Shown: in pieces, positions 1 to 9,167 of the stretch | Layout: every line of letters begins with the position of its first letter | How positions within the stretch are numbered: the stretch's first letter is position 1 | The notes under the pieces: generated by a model | The model's database searches: none | The model's input: only the letters and a program-made list of their open reading frames with translations | What the model was told of the DNA's origin: nothing | IMG/VR virus record: IMGVR_UViG_3300008262_000042 | Span: 115,598 to 179,597 of that record | DNA: 64,000 nucleotides | Direction: 5' to 3' (one strand) | Source: a virus | Program-made: the position numbers and the translations under genes

Positions 1-1
1 G

Positions 2-304
2 CCTTTCTATCAACCAAATGATGAAACTTGGCAAATAGAAAAACAAGGTACTTTTTATAAATATAATAAGAGCATACCTCATATGAGAATAGCTGATCGT
101 AGTTTATACGCATTACAAGAAGCTGGCATTGCGGTTAATGAAACAGAGTTTTTAGCTATTAAATTGCATGATGGCTTATATGAAGAAGCGAACAAACCTT
201 ACTATATCACTTACAGTAGCGATTTTGAAATTAAAACAAACCTAGTTTATATACTGCATCAAGCAGATCTTATGGCTAGTAGAGTAGAAAAACAAATAAA
301 ATAA
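2..304 (+). CDS. HD-domain phosphohydrolase, C-terminal part (5' cut by window edge)
   Basis: The reading frame is open from base 2, so the gene starts outside the window; the first ATG at 83 is internal. The visible 100 residues contain HDGLYEEANKPYY and a later HQADLMASRVE, the pattern of the C-terminal half of small HD-superfamily phosphohydrolases found in phages. The true HD dyad would lie upstream. Metal-dependent phosphohydrolase activity, perhaps on nucleotides, is inferred from the family only. It ends 4 bp before the next gene. Confidence 0.55.
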   Translation, partial: PFYQPNDETWQIEKQGTFYKYNKSIPHMRIADRSLYALQEAGIAVNETEFLAIKLHDGLYEEANKPYYITYSSDFEIKTNLVYILHQADLMASRVEKQIK

Positions 305-308
305 AAAA

Positions 309-578
309 ATGGAATATATCATAGCATCAGTAGCATTATGGATAATCTCAATTGTAGGGTACGTTATCTACAACTTATACAATAAAAATGTAAAGTTGGA
401 AAACATGCTAATTAAACAAGCAGAATTCACATTAGAAATGAAAGCTAACTTAAAAAGATTTAGTGAGTTAGTTAACAAAATAGACTCTAAAATTTGGATT
501 CAATCCGATCCTGAGTTCATTGAACTATTTGAGAATATAAAAGAAATGCAACAATTAGCGCAACAATACGAAGATTAA
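309..578 (+). CDS. Small membrane-anchored coiled-coil protein
   Basis: 89 residues. Residues 3-23 form one hydrophobic transmembrane segment, followed by a charged helix (residues 26-60) with coiled-coil character and an acidic C-terminus. No family recognised. It sits directly before the late sigma factor gene with a 1-bp gap, so it is probably co-transcribed. Topology is likely N-out/C-in; a spanin-like or membrane-tether role cannot be judged from the sequence. Confidence 0.6.
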   Translation: MEYIIASVALWIISIVGYVIYNLYNKNVKLENMLIKQAEFTLEMKANLKRFSELVNKIDSKIWIQSDPEFIELFENIKEMQQLAQQYED

Positions 579-579
579 T

Positions 580-1350
580 ATGGAAGGATCATTAGAGACT
601 ATAGACGATAGCTTATTGCTCACAAAAAAAGGGCAAATACGTAAAAGAAAACCAAAGAAGAGTAATGATTATTTTACAGAAGAAACTCAAGCAGCTATAT
701 TAGTATTTCGAGCTAGTAAAAACCAAGATGAAAGGGACAAATTATATAGAGAGAAAATACACTATGCTTTTTATAAGTTAGTTGAAAATATCATACATAC
801 ATTTAAGTTTTACTATCTTGATTCTGAGTCTATTGAGGACTTAAAATACGAAGTTATATCTTTTTTATTACAAAAAATAGATTTATATAACGAAGATAAA
901 GGTAAAGCATATTCTTACTTTGGCACGATAGTTAAAAGATACTTAATAGTTTATAATAAAAAGAATTATTCTAATAAAGTAGCAAAAGTAGAAGTAGAAG
1001 AGATTGATAATGAAAACAAAACAATTGATTCTCTTATTTATGAAGACTTTAGTTCAGAAATAGATACACAAAAAGTTGTAGATGAGTTTATAAATTATGT
1101 AGATACTAATATGTTCGAACTCTTTAGTTCAGAAAATGATCTTAAAGTCGCAGTTTCTATAGTAGATCTATTTCAAAAAACAAAAGATGTTGATGAATTT
1201 AGTAAACTACTTATAAATAAAAAATTAATATACATCTACATTAAAGAAATGGTTGATGTGCCTACAAATTCTATAACAAAAGTCATTAAGAGATTAAAGA
1301 CTATATATAAGCAAGTATTACAAGATCATATTAAAAAAATGTATTACTAG
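580..1350 (+). CDS. Late-transcription sigma factor (T4 gp55-like)
   Basis: 256 residues. After a basic N-terminus (about residues 16-30) there is a sigma-70 region-2-like helical block (residues 35-125) with DKLYREKIHYAFYKLVENII, then a segment around DSESIEDLKYEVISFLLQKI and DKGKAYSYFGTIVKRYLI, the arrangement of divergent phage late sigma factors. Known role of the family: replaces host sigma to recognise short AT-rich late promoters. This fits the AT-rich ATATTTATA elements upstream of late genes here. C-terminal residues 150-256 are helical and divergent. T4 gp55 is shorter (185 aa). Confidence 0.7.
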   Translation: MEGSLETIDDSLLLTKKGQIRKRKPKKSNDYFTEETQAAILVFRASKNQDERDKLYREKIHYAFYKLVENIIHTFKFYYLDSESIEDLKYEVISFLLQKIDLYNEDKGKAYSYFGTIVKRYLIVYNKKNYSNKVAKVEVEEIDNENKTIDSLIYEDFSSEIDTQKVVDEFINYVDTNMFELFSSENDLKVAVSIVDLFQKTKDVDEFSKLLINKKLIYIYIKEMVDVPTNSITKVIKRLKTIYKQVLQDHIKKMYY

Positions 1351-1365
1351 ATATTTATATAAAAA
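1349..1365 (+). promoter_or_regulatory. Late promoter-like element
   Basis: TAGATATTTATATAAAA sits just upstream of the ATG at 1369. The same core precedes at least seven other genes in the late region at a similar distance, which is why I call it a promoter. It resembles the Bacteroidota -7 box (TAnnTTTG), and is the reverse complement of the T4 late box TATAAATA. Confidence 0.5.
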
Positions 1366-1368
1366 GCT

Positions 1369-1728
1369 ATGGAATTAGAAAAAATAGTGTTTGCTGATAA
1401 AAAAATTTCTGATATTATAGAAGACGTGTATAATAAACAGAAAGATCAAGAGCAAGCAATTAAACAAGAAGTTGAACGTTTATCTTCTTTTATAGAAGGA
1501 GCTGGTGATGCTATTGTTATTATTCCTCATATAAAAGAGCTTTTTGATACTAATGTAAAAAATAATGATGTTCTTTTAAAGATATTACAATTATTTAAAC
1601 AAAATTCTGAAGCTAAAAAAGCAAGCGATCAAGATTCAGATTTACTATCTGAAAAAGATATACAGCAATTATTCGAAGAAGTATCATCAATAAATGTGCC
1701 TGTAAATCAAAAAAAATTACCTGAATAA
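1369..1728 (+). CDS. Hypothetical helical protein next to tail hub
   Basis: 119 residues, acidic, predicted almost wholly helical with a coiled-coil-like stretch (residues 20-45, KQKDQEQAIKQEVERLSSFI). No recognised family. The stop codon overlaps the start of the hub gene (1728), so translation is probably coupled. Position suggests a tail-assembly chaperone or small baseplate component; this is inference. Confidence 0.6.
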   Translation: MELEKIVFADKKISDIIEDVYNKQKDQEQAIKQEVERLSSFIEGAGDAIVIIPHIKELFDTNVKNNDVLLKILQLFKQNSEAKKASDQDSDLLSEKDIQQLFEEVSSINVPVNQKKLPE

Positions 1729-2636
1729 TGGCTCAATACTATTATGGACAAAGTTCTAATCCTCAATCAGGGAAAAGCAAAGGTTCAGGCTTTATAATAG
1801 GTCGTGTTAAGAGCATTGTTTTAAGTAAAAATAAGTATGATGGTACTCCTAATGAAGAGTATAAAAACCCAAAAGATTTAGGAAAAATAACCTATGAAAT
1901 ATTATACACTAATATAAGTGTAGGTAAATCAAACGTAGCATTTGAATCAGCGTATCCTATATTTAGTTTTATTAGACAATATCCATTAATTTCAGAGATA
2001 GTATATATAGTTCCAGGTCCTAGCTCAAATCTAAATGAATCTTTAGATAGACAAGAATATTATTACTTTCCTCCTTATTCTATTTGGAACTCTTTAAATC
2101 ATAATGCTTTTCCTAATATGGAAGAGTATGCAGAAACTTTAAGAGAACTTTATAATAGTGATGAATATAGTAATAAGTTAAGAGATGCTGCAGATTTTCC
2201 TAGTTTACCAGTTGGTATCACATTTAGCGAAAATACTAACATTAGAAGTTTAAAACCATTTGAAGGAGATACTATAATTGAATCTAGATTTGGTCAATCC
2301 ATAAGATTTAGCAGTACTATATTGGCTTCTAAAACTCAGAATCCATGGTCTAATTCAGGAGCTCCTGGTTCTCCAATAACCATAATCAGAAATGGTCAAG
2401 GTCAACAAAAAAGTAAAGATTACTTTGAACAAACAGTAGAAGATATTAATGTTGATGATTCTACAATATGGATGACATCGGGTCAAGAAATAAATATAAA
2501 AGATATATCAAGTTTTCCATTAAAGTCATTTGGTATAACTGCTATAGAATCTAAATCTGTAATTAAAAAATATAGTGTTGCAACTAGCAATAGTGCGACT
2601 AGTGCTGCTTCTCAAGATATTGCTAATTTAAAATAA
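1728..2636 (+). CDS. Baseplate hub OB-fold protein (T4 gp5 N-terminal-like)
   Basis: 302 residues. Residues 20-110 look like an OB-type beta-barrel (GFIIGRVKSIVL…), and residues 175-200 contain the block PFEGDTIIESRFGQSIRFSS, which I recognise from gp5/hub proteins of marine T4-like phages. There is no lysozyme domain. The spike part of gp5 is absent and appears as a separate gene immediately downstream (2646). Expected location: the central hub under the tail tube, nucleating spike attachment. Confidence 0.65.
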   Translation: MAQYYYGQSSNPQSGKSKGSGFIIGRVKSIVLSKNKYDGTPNEEYKNPKDLGKITYEILYTNISVGKSNVAFESAYPIFSFIRQYPLISEIVYIVPGPSSNLNESLDRQEYYYFPPYSIWNSLNHNAFPNMEEYAETLRELYNSDEYSNKLRDAADFPSLPVGITFSENTNIRSLKPFEGDTIIESRFGQSIRFSSTILASKTQNPWSNSGAPGSPITIIRNGQGQQKSKDYFEQTVEDINVDDSTIWMTSGQEINIKDISSFPLKSFGITAIESKSVIKKYSVATSNSATSAASQDIANLK

Positions 2637-2645
2637 TATTTAATA

Positions 2646-3086
2646 ATGGATTATAAACCTAAATTTCCATATGATGGTAAACAAGTAATAGTAGCTTCTG
2701 ATAGAGTACACTTACTAGCAAAAACAGATTCTGTATTTTTATTTGCAAAACAATCAGTTAGTTTATCGTCAACAAATACTGTAAATTTAGATGCATCTAA
2801 TGGTATTATATTACAATCTCCAAGTGTTAAGTTAGGTGATGTTAATGCTAAAGAAAGAGTTATTTTAGGAGATACATTTGTAAAAGAGTTAAAAGAGTTT
2901 TTATCGTCTTTAATAGCAGCTAGTGATTTTTTAATGAAGGTTTCAGCTGGAGCGACAGCACCTACTAAAGAATTAGGTTCTAGTATGACGTATATAGCTT
3001 TATTTGGTAAAAATGTCAATATAAATGCTACTAATTTAAAAGAAAGACTTGATTCTACTCTATCAAATATAACACGTACCGCGTAA
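2646..3086 (+). CDS. Tail spike beta-helix protein (gp5 C-terminal/VgrG-tip-like)
   Basis: 146 residues. Residues 15-75 are short beta repeats (VIVASDRVHLLAK, DSVFLFAK, SVSLSSTNTVNLDA, GIILQSPSVKLGD), the spacing of a triangular beta-helix as in gp5C and VgrG tips. The rest is helical. Together with the upstream OB protein it makes up a split gp5. The stop overlaps the next ATG (3086). Confidence 0.6.
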   Translation: MDYKPKFPYDGKQVIVASDRVHLLAKTDSVFLFAKQSVSLSSTNTVNLDASNGIILQSPSVKLGDVNAKERVILGDTFVKELKEFLSSLIAASDFLMKVSAGATAPTKELGSSMTYIALFGKNVNINATNLKERLDSTLSNITRTA

Positions 3087-4963
3087 TGTCATTAAAAGAA
3101 ACATACTCAAATAGTTTAAAATCATATTTTAAAAGTGACGCTAAAGGATTAGAAGGCTTGATTCTAAAAAGCTGTCTTACTGTTATGGATCTTAGTGAAG
3201 GTATGAACACTATTTTTTATGGAAAACCTTTAACTAGTGCTAGCTTTGCTAAAAATACTAGTAGACCTAAAAACCCATTAGACTTAGGAATAATACCTAT
3301 CTTAGATAAAATAGTGTCTGTAAATTACTGCGATATAGTTAATTATGCAATAAGTAATATACCTGTTGCGTCTAGTTTTGATCCAAATAAAAAACCTACA
3401 GACACATTTGGACTTGTTAAATGGAATTTTCAAAATACCGCATTTACTGTACAAACAGAAATAGATAAGTACTATAGAAATTATACAGATCCCAATAATC
3501 CAGAAAGTAAAAACGCTCTATTTAATTTAGTGAATGATGTTAAACATAATTTTTCAACGTTTACAAATAAAATTAAAAAAGACATAGATAGTCAATCATC
3601 GACTACTCCACAAATTCCCGGAGATATTGCAACACTTGCAAATATTGCTACCCCTGAACAGTCTATTGATTTACTTATTACTACATTTCCAGTATTAAAA
3701 AAAGTTGGTAGCTACGTAAATGATAAAATTAGTTCATATGAAAAATTTACTGACTATAGACAAATACCTAGTAGTGATTTACAAAAAATCATAAATAGCG
3801 TAGATAAAATACGAGAATATTGTGTATTAATACAAGCGCTTAATACACCAGCATCAGTAACAGCTGCATTAGGTGCACTTGGAGTAGGAAACGCTCTTAA
3901 CGAATCTATAAAAAGGATTCAAGATATAATAAATCCAGCTCAAGCTATACCAACATTAAAAAAAATAGTGAATGCGTGTGTAAAGATACAAAGAATTTGT
4001 ACAAATATATCTACTATAATAAGATTTGGTCAATTAATTATAACATTAGCTACTACTTTAGTAAAAGTATTTAAAGCGATAATAACATTTTTTAAGGTTA
4101 GTCCAATCCCAAACTTATATACAACTAGTGGTATAACAACAACGTTTTCTACAATAACAGAAAAGTTAGAAAAACAAGGTGTAAATGGATTTATAACTAG
4201 ATTAAATCAAGTAAATATACTTTTAGGTTTAATAGTAAATTTATTAAATACGTTAATACCTATTCTAAATGATGTTATTGCTAAGTTAAACCTATTAATA
4301 GCTAATTTACAAGCATGTAATAGTCTTAATACATTAGACGAGACGGGTATAATCAATCAATTACAAAAAGTATCTAGCGATTTAAAATCTACTGTAGATT
4401 CATTTAATAAGTTTTTAGAAAATAAACAAACTAATGATAAAGTAAAATCAAGAAATAATCAATTTGGAGAATATACTATTAGCATAATAGAAGAAGAAGT
4501 TGTTGATGAAACGTTTACGCTTAGAAGAAGATACGGTGTTGCTTTAGATAATAGAGGGATAAAAATACTGCAATCAACTCCTACATTTGCTTCTGATGAC
4601 AATATTATACTACAAGAAGTAAAACAACTATTATCAGCAAAAAATTTAGTAAAAGCAAAAATAAACGTATATTCGTTAGAAGAAGAGGATGCTATTAATG
4701 AGTCTACTGCATATCTGTATGATGATAGTATTAATTGGGATAATATAGAAGTAGGTGGTTATTCATTAGATTCACCAAATAGTAATACAGAGAGTGATGA
4801 TAATCTAGGTCTAAATGCATTCTTAAATAGTATTAAAGGTAGCAATAGACTTAGACGTAGAATGAGAAAAATGATGGAAAAAAATAAAAATAACTTACAA
4901 TCTAACTTAAGTTCGACAGATCCATCAGGAAGATTATCAAATAATATCGCTAGTAGAGTATAA
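3086..4963 (+). CDS. Large virion structural protein, unassigned (hub or tape-measure candidate)
   Basis: 625 residues. Largely helical; two strongly hydrophobic helical blocks (about residues 310-340 and 375-415) and an Asn/Thr-rich middle. The C-terminus is basic (RLRRRMRKMMEKNKNN) and then low-complexity. Hydrophobic helices inside a long helical structural protein between hub and gp25 would fit a tape measure or hub scaffold, but no diagnostic motif is visible. Confidence 0.55.
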   Translation: MSLKETYSNSLKSYFKSDAKGLEGLILKSCLTVMDLSEGMNTIFYGKPLTSASFAKNTSRPKNPLDLGIIPILDKIVSVNYCDIVNYAISNIPVASSFDPNKKPTDTFGLVKWNFQNTAFTVQTEIDKYYRNYTDPNNPESKNALFNLVNDVKHNFSTFTNKIKKDIDSQSSTTPQIPGDIATLANIATPEQSIDLLITTFPVLKKVGSYVNDKISSYEKFTDYRQIPSSDLQKIINSVDKIREYCVLIQALNTPASVTAALGALGVGNALNESIKRIQDIINPAQAIPTLKKIVNACVKIQRICTNISTIIRFGQLIITLATTLVKVFKAIITFFKVSPIPNLYTTSGITTTFSTITEKLEKQGVNGFITRLNQVNILLGLIVNLLNTLIPILNDVIAKLNLLIANLQACNSLNTLDETGIINQLQKVSSDLKSTVDSFNKFLENKQTNDKVKSRNNQFGEYTISIIEEEVVDETFTLRRRYGVALDNRGIKILQSTPTFASDDNIILQEVKQLLSAKNLVKAKINVYSLEEEDAINESTAYLYDDSINWDNIEVGGYSLDSPNSNTESDDNLGLNAFLNSIKGSNRLRRRMRKMMEKNKNNLQSNLSSTDPSGRLSNNIASRV

Positions 4964-4976
4964 AAATTAAATCATA

Positions 4977-4988
4977 AATATTTATATC
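4977..4988 (+). promoter_or_regulatory. Late promoter-like element
   Basis: AAATATTTATAT 3 bp before the ATG at 4992, the same core as at 1349, 16223 and 16669. Its closeness to the ATG would give a nearly leaderless mRNA. Confidence 0.4.
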
Positions 4989-4991
4989 AAT

Positions 4992-5438
4992 ATGAGTAAA
5001 CTAGATTCTTTTAGAAAATTAATAAGAGAGGAACTTAGAGCAGTTATTAAAGAAGAACTACCTAAGATTCTTAAAGAAAGTGTTATGCAAAAGTCTGACT
5101 ATAGACAACAATTAAAGGAAAAGGTAGAAGGTAAAACAGTGCCATTAACTCTAAATACATCTGTACCAAAACCAAAACCTTCATTTAATACAAAAAATCC
5201 ATTAGGTTCTTTATTAAATGAAACAGCTATTTCAATGACAACTGATGATGTTGCTGGTTTTGCAAATACGCAAGGTGGATTTATGGAAGGAATGCATCAA
5301 AAAGAAGCATCAGTTGGTTCTGTAGATGCTATGCTTGCGAGTGCTAAAAGAAGTAGTGCAATAGAGATGGTAGAAATAGATACAGTTCCAGATTTTTCTG
5401 GAGTTATGAACGCGATGAAGAGTAAAGGCTTAATATAA
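4992..5438 (+). CDS. Small virion-region protein with N-terminal amphipathic helix
   Basis: 148 residues. Residues 5-35 form a charged helix (FRKLIREELRAVIKEELPKI) ending in ILKES. The remainder is Ser/Thr/Pro-rich, with a short C-terminal helix. No family recognised. It lies between the 625-aa structural gene and gp25 and overlaps gp25 by one base. A role in baseplate assembly is plausible from context. Confidence 0.6.
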   Translation: MSKLDSFRKLIREELRAVIKEELPKILKESVMQKSDYRQQLKEKVEGKTVPLTLNTSVPKPKPSFNTKNPLGSLLNETAISMTTDDVAGFANTQGGFMEGMHQKEASVGSVDAMLASAKRSSAIEMVEIDTVPDFSGVMNAMKSKGLI

Positions 5439-5848
5439 TGGCTTACGGACTAAAACAAATATCTCCTATAGACCTTAAACCGTCTACCGCTATTGGCGTA
5501 AAACTACCATTTTCTGCGGGTAATGTATTCACTAGCGTATATACAACAAAAGAACAGACTAAATATAACTTAATAAACTTTCTTTTAAGTGATCCTAGAG
5601 AAACACCATTAGTTTTATTCGGTGCAGGTTTAAGATCTTCATTATTTGAGCAGATAACTAGTGATTCTTTAGATGAATTAGAAATGTCTATTACATCTAA
5701 AATAGAATCTAATTTTCCTAATGTAGTTATTAGTCGATTAAGTGTAAGTGGAGATCCAAGTACTTTAGCAATAACAATAAATTTTAGTTATACTTTAAGA
5801 AATACTAATGAAAATGATAGTATCATAATAAAAATAGAAAACGCATAA
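5438..5848 (+). CDS. 25: Baseplate wedge protein gp25-like
   Basis: 136 residues, the usual length for the GPW/gp25 family. Signature features: DLKPSTAIGVKLPFSAG, then TTKEQTKYNLINFLLSDPRE and PLVLFGAGLRSSLFEQ, followed by an alternating beta C-terminus (NVVISRLSVSGD). gp25 sits at the wedge-sheath junction and starts sheath polymerisation in T4. The adjacent gp6-like gene preserves T4-type wedge linkage. Confidence 0.85.
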   Translation: MAYGLKQISPIDLKPSTAIGVKLPFSAGNVFTSVYTTKEQTKYNLINFLLSDPRETPLVLFGAGLRSSLFEQITSDSLDELEMSITSKIESNFPNVVISRLSVSGDPSTLAITINFSYTLRNTNENDSIIIKIENA

Positions 5849-5849
5849 A

Positions 5850-7706
5850 ATGGCCAATAAACCAGATATTAAGTACCTAAATAAAGACTTTAATACTTTC
5901 AAAAATGATTTGATAGAGTATGCGAAATCTTATTTCCCAACGGTATATAATGACTTTACACAAGCATCTCCAGGTAGTATGTTCATAAACATGGCTTCTT
6001 ATGTAGGAGATGTATTATCGTTTTATTTAGATAATCAAATACAAGAAACATATGTTCAATATGCGAAACAGAAAAATAATCTATTCGCATTAGCATATAC
6101 TTTAGGGTATAAACCAAAAGTAATATCAGCTGCTATAGCAGAATTAGATGTATATCAAGTTATCCCCGCTAAAACTGTTGGAGGATTAAAAACGCCTGAT
6201 TTTGATTATGCATTGATTATACAACCAGGTATGGTAGTATCTTCTAATGTAAATCCATCTGTTGGATTTTATGTATCTGAAAAAGTTGATTTTAGGGTTT
6301 CTTCATCTTTAGACGAGACAGAGATTACTGTTTATGAAGTAACTGGAAATGGATCCCCTAATTCATATTTGTTAAAAAAGAAAGCTAATGGAATATCTGG
6401 TTTATTAAAGAATCAGTCATTCTCTTTTGGGTCAGCTGAAAGATTCCCTACGATAACTATAAATGACACAGATATTGTATCAATTGTAAGCGCCGTAGAT
6501 TCTTCAGGCAACACTTGGTATGAAGTTCCATATTTAGCGCAAGATTATATATACAATCCAGTAGCTAATACGTTTTCTAATTACCCAGGAATGTATCAAG
6601 ATTCTTATCAAGTTCCTTATATTTTAGAGAAAGTAAAAGTTGATCGTAGATTTACAACTAGATTTACTAGCAATGAATCATTAGTTATAGAGTTTGGTCC
6701 AGGTGTTAATAGCGTTGCTGATGAAGTTATACTACCTAATCCTGCAACAGTAGGAATTGGCTTAACTTCAGGATCTGATACGATTAATACAGCTTTCGAT
6801 CCTACAAACTTTGTAACTACAAAAACATACGGTATAGCTCCATCAAATACATCTATTACATTTACATACTTAGCTGGTGGAGGCGCTAGATATAATGTTT
6901 TATCTAATGAATTAACGGTTCCAAGCAATATTGTAGCAACAGGTATTAATACAACTAATGTTGGAACAGTAACAATAAATAATCCTAATCCTGCTACAGG
7001 TGGAGGTGATGGAGATACGGTAGAAGATCTTAGATTAAATATACAAGCGACTTTTGCAAGTCAAATGAGAGCAGTTACTCAAGATGATTACTTAGTTAAA
7101 GCTACTTCAATGCCCGCAAAATATGGTAAAGTATCTAAAGCATATATTACAAAAGATGATTCTACATTTGCAAACTACTATAAAGGTGACCCATCAAATA
7201 AAGATAATTCATTAGTTAGTATGTACGTTCTTGGATTAGATTCTAATGGAAATTTAGCTACTCCAACGAATGCGTTATTAACTAATTTACAAACATATCT
7301 TAATGACTTTAGAATGATGACAGACGCCATTAATCTAAAATCAGCATATATAATTAATTTAGGTTGCAACTTTGATATTACAATAAGACCAAACTATGTT
7401 GGACAAGATGTAGTAGCGAGGTGTATAGTTCAATTAAAGGATTTCTTCAATATAGATAATTGGCAAATAAATGAGCCTATTATAATATCAGATATTTATA
7501 TTCTACTTGATAGAGTAGATGGTGTTCAAACAGTAAAAAATGTTGAACTAGTAAATAAAACTGGTGTATCTAACGGATATTCATTATATTCATATGATAT
7601 TAGTGCTGCAACAGTAAATGGAGTCGTATATCCTAGTTTAGATCCATCTATATTCGAAGTTAAGTTCTTAGATACAGATATTCAAGGTCGTGTTGTTACA
7701 TACTAA
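5850..7706 (+). CDS. 6: Baseplate wedge protein gp6-like (baseplate J)
   Basis: 618 residues, close to T4 gp6 (660). N-terminus IKYLNKDFNTFKNDLIEYAK and SPGSMFINMASYVGDVLSFY are typical of gp6/J proteins. The central region is beta-rich, and residues 380-430 (GGGDGDTVEDLRLNIQATFASQMRAVTQDDYL) are the conserved J-domain core. It forms the wedge ring clamp of the baseplate. Confidence 0.85.
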   Translation: MANKPDIKYLNKDFNTFKNDLIEYAKSYFPTVYNDFTQASPGSMFINMASYVGDVLSFYLDNQIQETYVQYAKQKNNLFALAYTLGYKPKVISAAIAELDVYQVIPAKTVGGLKTPDFDYALIIQPGMVVSSNVNPSVGFYVSEKVDFRVSSSLDETEITVYEVTGNGSPNSYLLKKKANGISGLLKNQSFSFGSAERFPTITINDTDIVSIVSAVDSSGNTWYEVPYLAQDYIYNPVANTFSNYPGMYQDSYQVPYILEKVKVDRRFTTRFTSNESLVIEFGPGVNSVADEVILPNPATVGIGLTSGSDTINTAFDPTNFVTTKTYGIAPSNTSITFTYLAGGGARYNVLSNELTVPSNIVATGINTTNVGTVTINNPNPATGGGDGDTVEDLRLNIQATFASQMRAVTQDDYLVKATSMPAKYGKVSKAYITKDDSTFANYYKGDPSNKDNSLVSMYVLGLDSNGNLATPTNALLTNLQTYLNDFRMMTDAINLKSAYIINLGCNFDITIRPNYVGQDVVARCIVQLKDFFNIDNWQINEPIIISDIYILLDRVDGVQTVKNVELVNKTGVSNGYSLYSYDISAATVNGVVYPSLDPSIFEVKFLDTDIQGRVVTY

Positions 7707-7725
7707 TAGATTTAAAAAGAAATAA

Positions 7726-8826
7726 ATGGCAATATATAAAATATTCTCATCGCAAGACGCTAGTATATATTCTAAGTTCCCCGCTATGAATACAGGACTA
7801 GATGAAATATTAGAAGTATCAGTAAAAAATAGTGAAGATCAAACAAATAGCTTAGTAGCAGGATATGGACCTATTTTATCTGATGACTTAAGAAGATCTA
7901 TTATTAAATTTTCTGATGTTGATCTAGACTTAATTAAGCAATACGCTTCAGGATCTTGGAAAACTTATTTAAAACTGTATATTGCTAATGCAGAAAATCT
8001 ATCTACTGATTATACTTTAGAAATAAGACAAGTATCGCAGTCTTGGTCAATGGGTACAGGACACTTTGGAGATTCTCCACAAACTAGAAATGGAGTTTGT
8101 TGGTATAATACATCTGCATACTATAGTAGTGTTACAGATTGGATAAATCCATCATACTATTTAACTTCTGGTGGTGGATCTTGGACTAATACATTTGCAA
8201 CTCAATCTTTTAATAACGAATCTAGCAAAGATGTTGAAGCTGATGTTACTTCTATAGTTAGCACATGGTTCAATGATTCAGCGCCTAATAACGGATTTTT
8301 AATTAAGCATCCTACTGCGGTAGAAAATAATTCAGGTAGTTATATAGCTATAAACTTTTTTAGTAATGATACACATACTATATATCCTCCAACTCTTGAA
8401 ATGCGTTGGGATGACAGCGTATACATTACTGGAAGTTTAAGCGTTCTATCAGATAGCAACTCTGTTGTCACATTAGCTAATAATTTAAGTGTATATAAAA
8501 CAGATACTACTCTATATAAATTTAGAGTTAACGCTAGAGATAAATATCCAACTAGAGTATTCACCACATCATCTCTATATACTACTAATAAAAGATTACC
8601 ACAAACCTCTTATTGGTCATTAATAGATGCAAAAACTAATGACATAGTTATAGATTTTGATGATAACTATACTAAAATAAGCTGCGATGGAACAAGTAGC
8701 TATTTTAATATGTATATGAATGGATTAGAACCCGAAAGATATTATAAAATATTAATATCTTCTGCTCTACCTTCAGGAGAAAAGGTTGTGTATGATAATG
8801 ATTATATATTTAAAGTAATTAATTAA
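7726..8826 (+). CDS. Virion protein with DNRLRE-like beta domain
   Basis: 366 residues. Residues 1-230 resemble a DNRLRE/TGF-propeptide-like jelly-roll (YKIFSSQDASIYSKFP…, IKFSDVDLDL, VSQSWSMGTGHFGD, DVTSIVSTWFNDSAPNNGFL). The C-terminus (240-366) is an Ig-like beta domain. Placed between gp6 and the gp7-like protein, it is probably a baseplate or fibre-anchoring component, in the slot of T4 gp7/gp8. Confidence 0.6.
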   Translation: MAIYKIFSSQDASIYSKFPAMNTGLDEILEVSVKNSEDQTNSLVAGYGPILSDDLRRSIIKFSDVDLDLIKQYASGSWKTYLKLYIANAENLSTDYTLEIRQVSQSWSMGTGHFGDSPQTRNGVCWYNTSAYYSSVTDWINPSYYLTSGGGSWTNTFATQSFNNESSKDVEADVTSIVSTWFNDSAPNNGFLIKHPTAVENNSGSYIAINFFSNDTHTIYPPTLEMRWDDSVYITGSLSVLSDSNSVVTLANNLSVYKTDTTLYKFRVNARDKYPTRVFTTSSLYTTNKRLPQTSYWSLIDAKTNDIVIDFDDNYTKISCDGTSSYFNMYMNGLEPERYYKILISSALPSGEKVVYDNDYIFKVIN

Positions 8827-9167
8827 TGTCAAAGGTAGATTTAATCAAAAAAGTTAGAGGTGTCAATACTTACACAAAAGCAATTGATACTGAGTTTACT
8901 GAGCTTATTAGTCCAGAGGTTCCAACTGTAGAAGAAGCTGTAACTGTAGAAAGATTTTTTGAGTTATATGATCAATTATTTTTCGATATACCTGTAGAAG
9001 GTGAAATAAACTCTCATAAGTATATTATAGAAAGAAGTACTCAATATTTAGGCGGTTCTATATTTGATGCAGAAAAAGCAGCTTTAGTAGAAGAAATCAA
9101 TTCACTTAGACAACAACTTATTGAGTTAGGTAATACATTTACAACAATAAATAACATAAGCGCATAA
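8826..9167 (+). CDS. Small baseplate-region protein
   Basis: 113 residues; mixed helix with a C-terminal coiled coil (residues 85-105, VEEINSLRQQLIELGNT). Both ends overlap neighbours by one base (8826, 9167), so it is translationally coupled to the virion genes either side. Unrecognised. Confidence 0.6.
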   Translation: MSKVDLIKKVRGVNTYTKAIDTEFTELISPEVPTVEEAVTVERFFELYDQLFFDIPVEGEINSHKYIIERSTQYLGGSIFDAEKAALVEEINSLRQQLIELGNTFTTINNISA

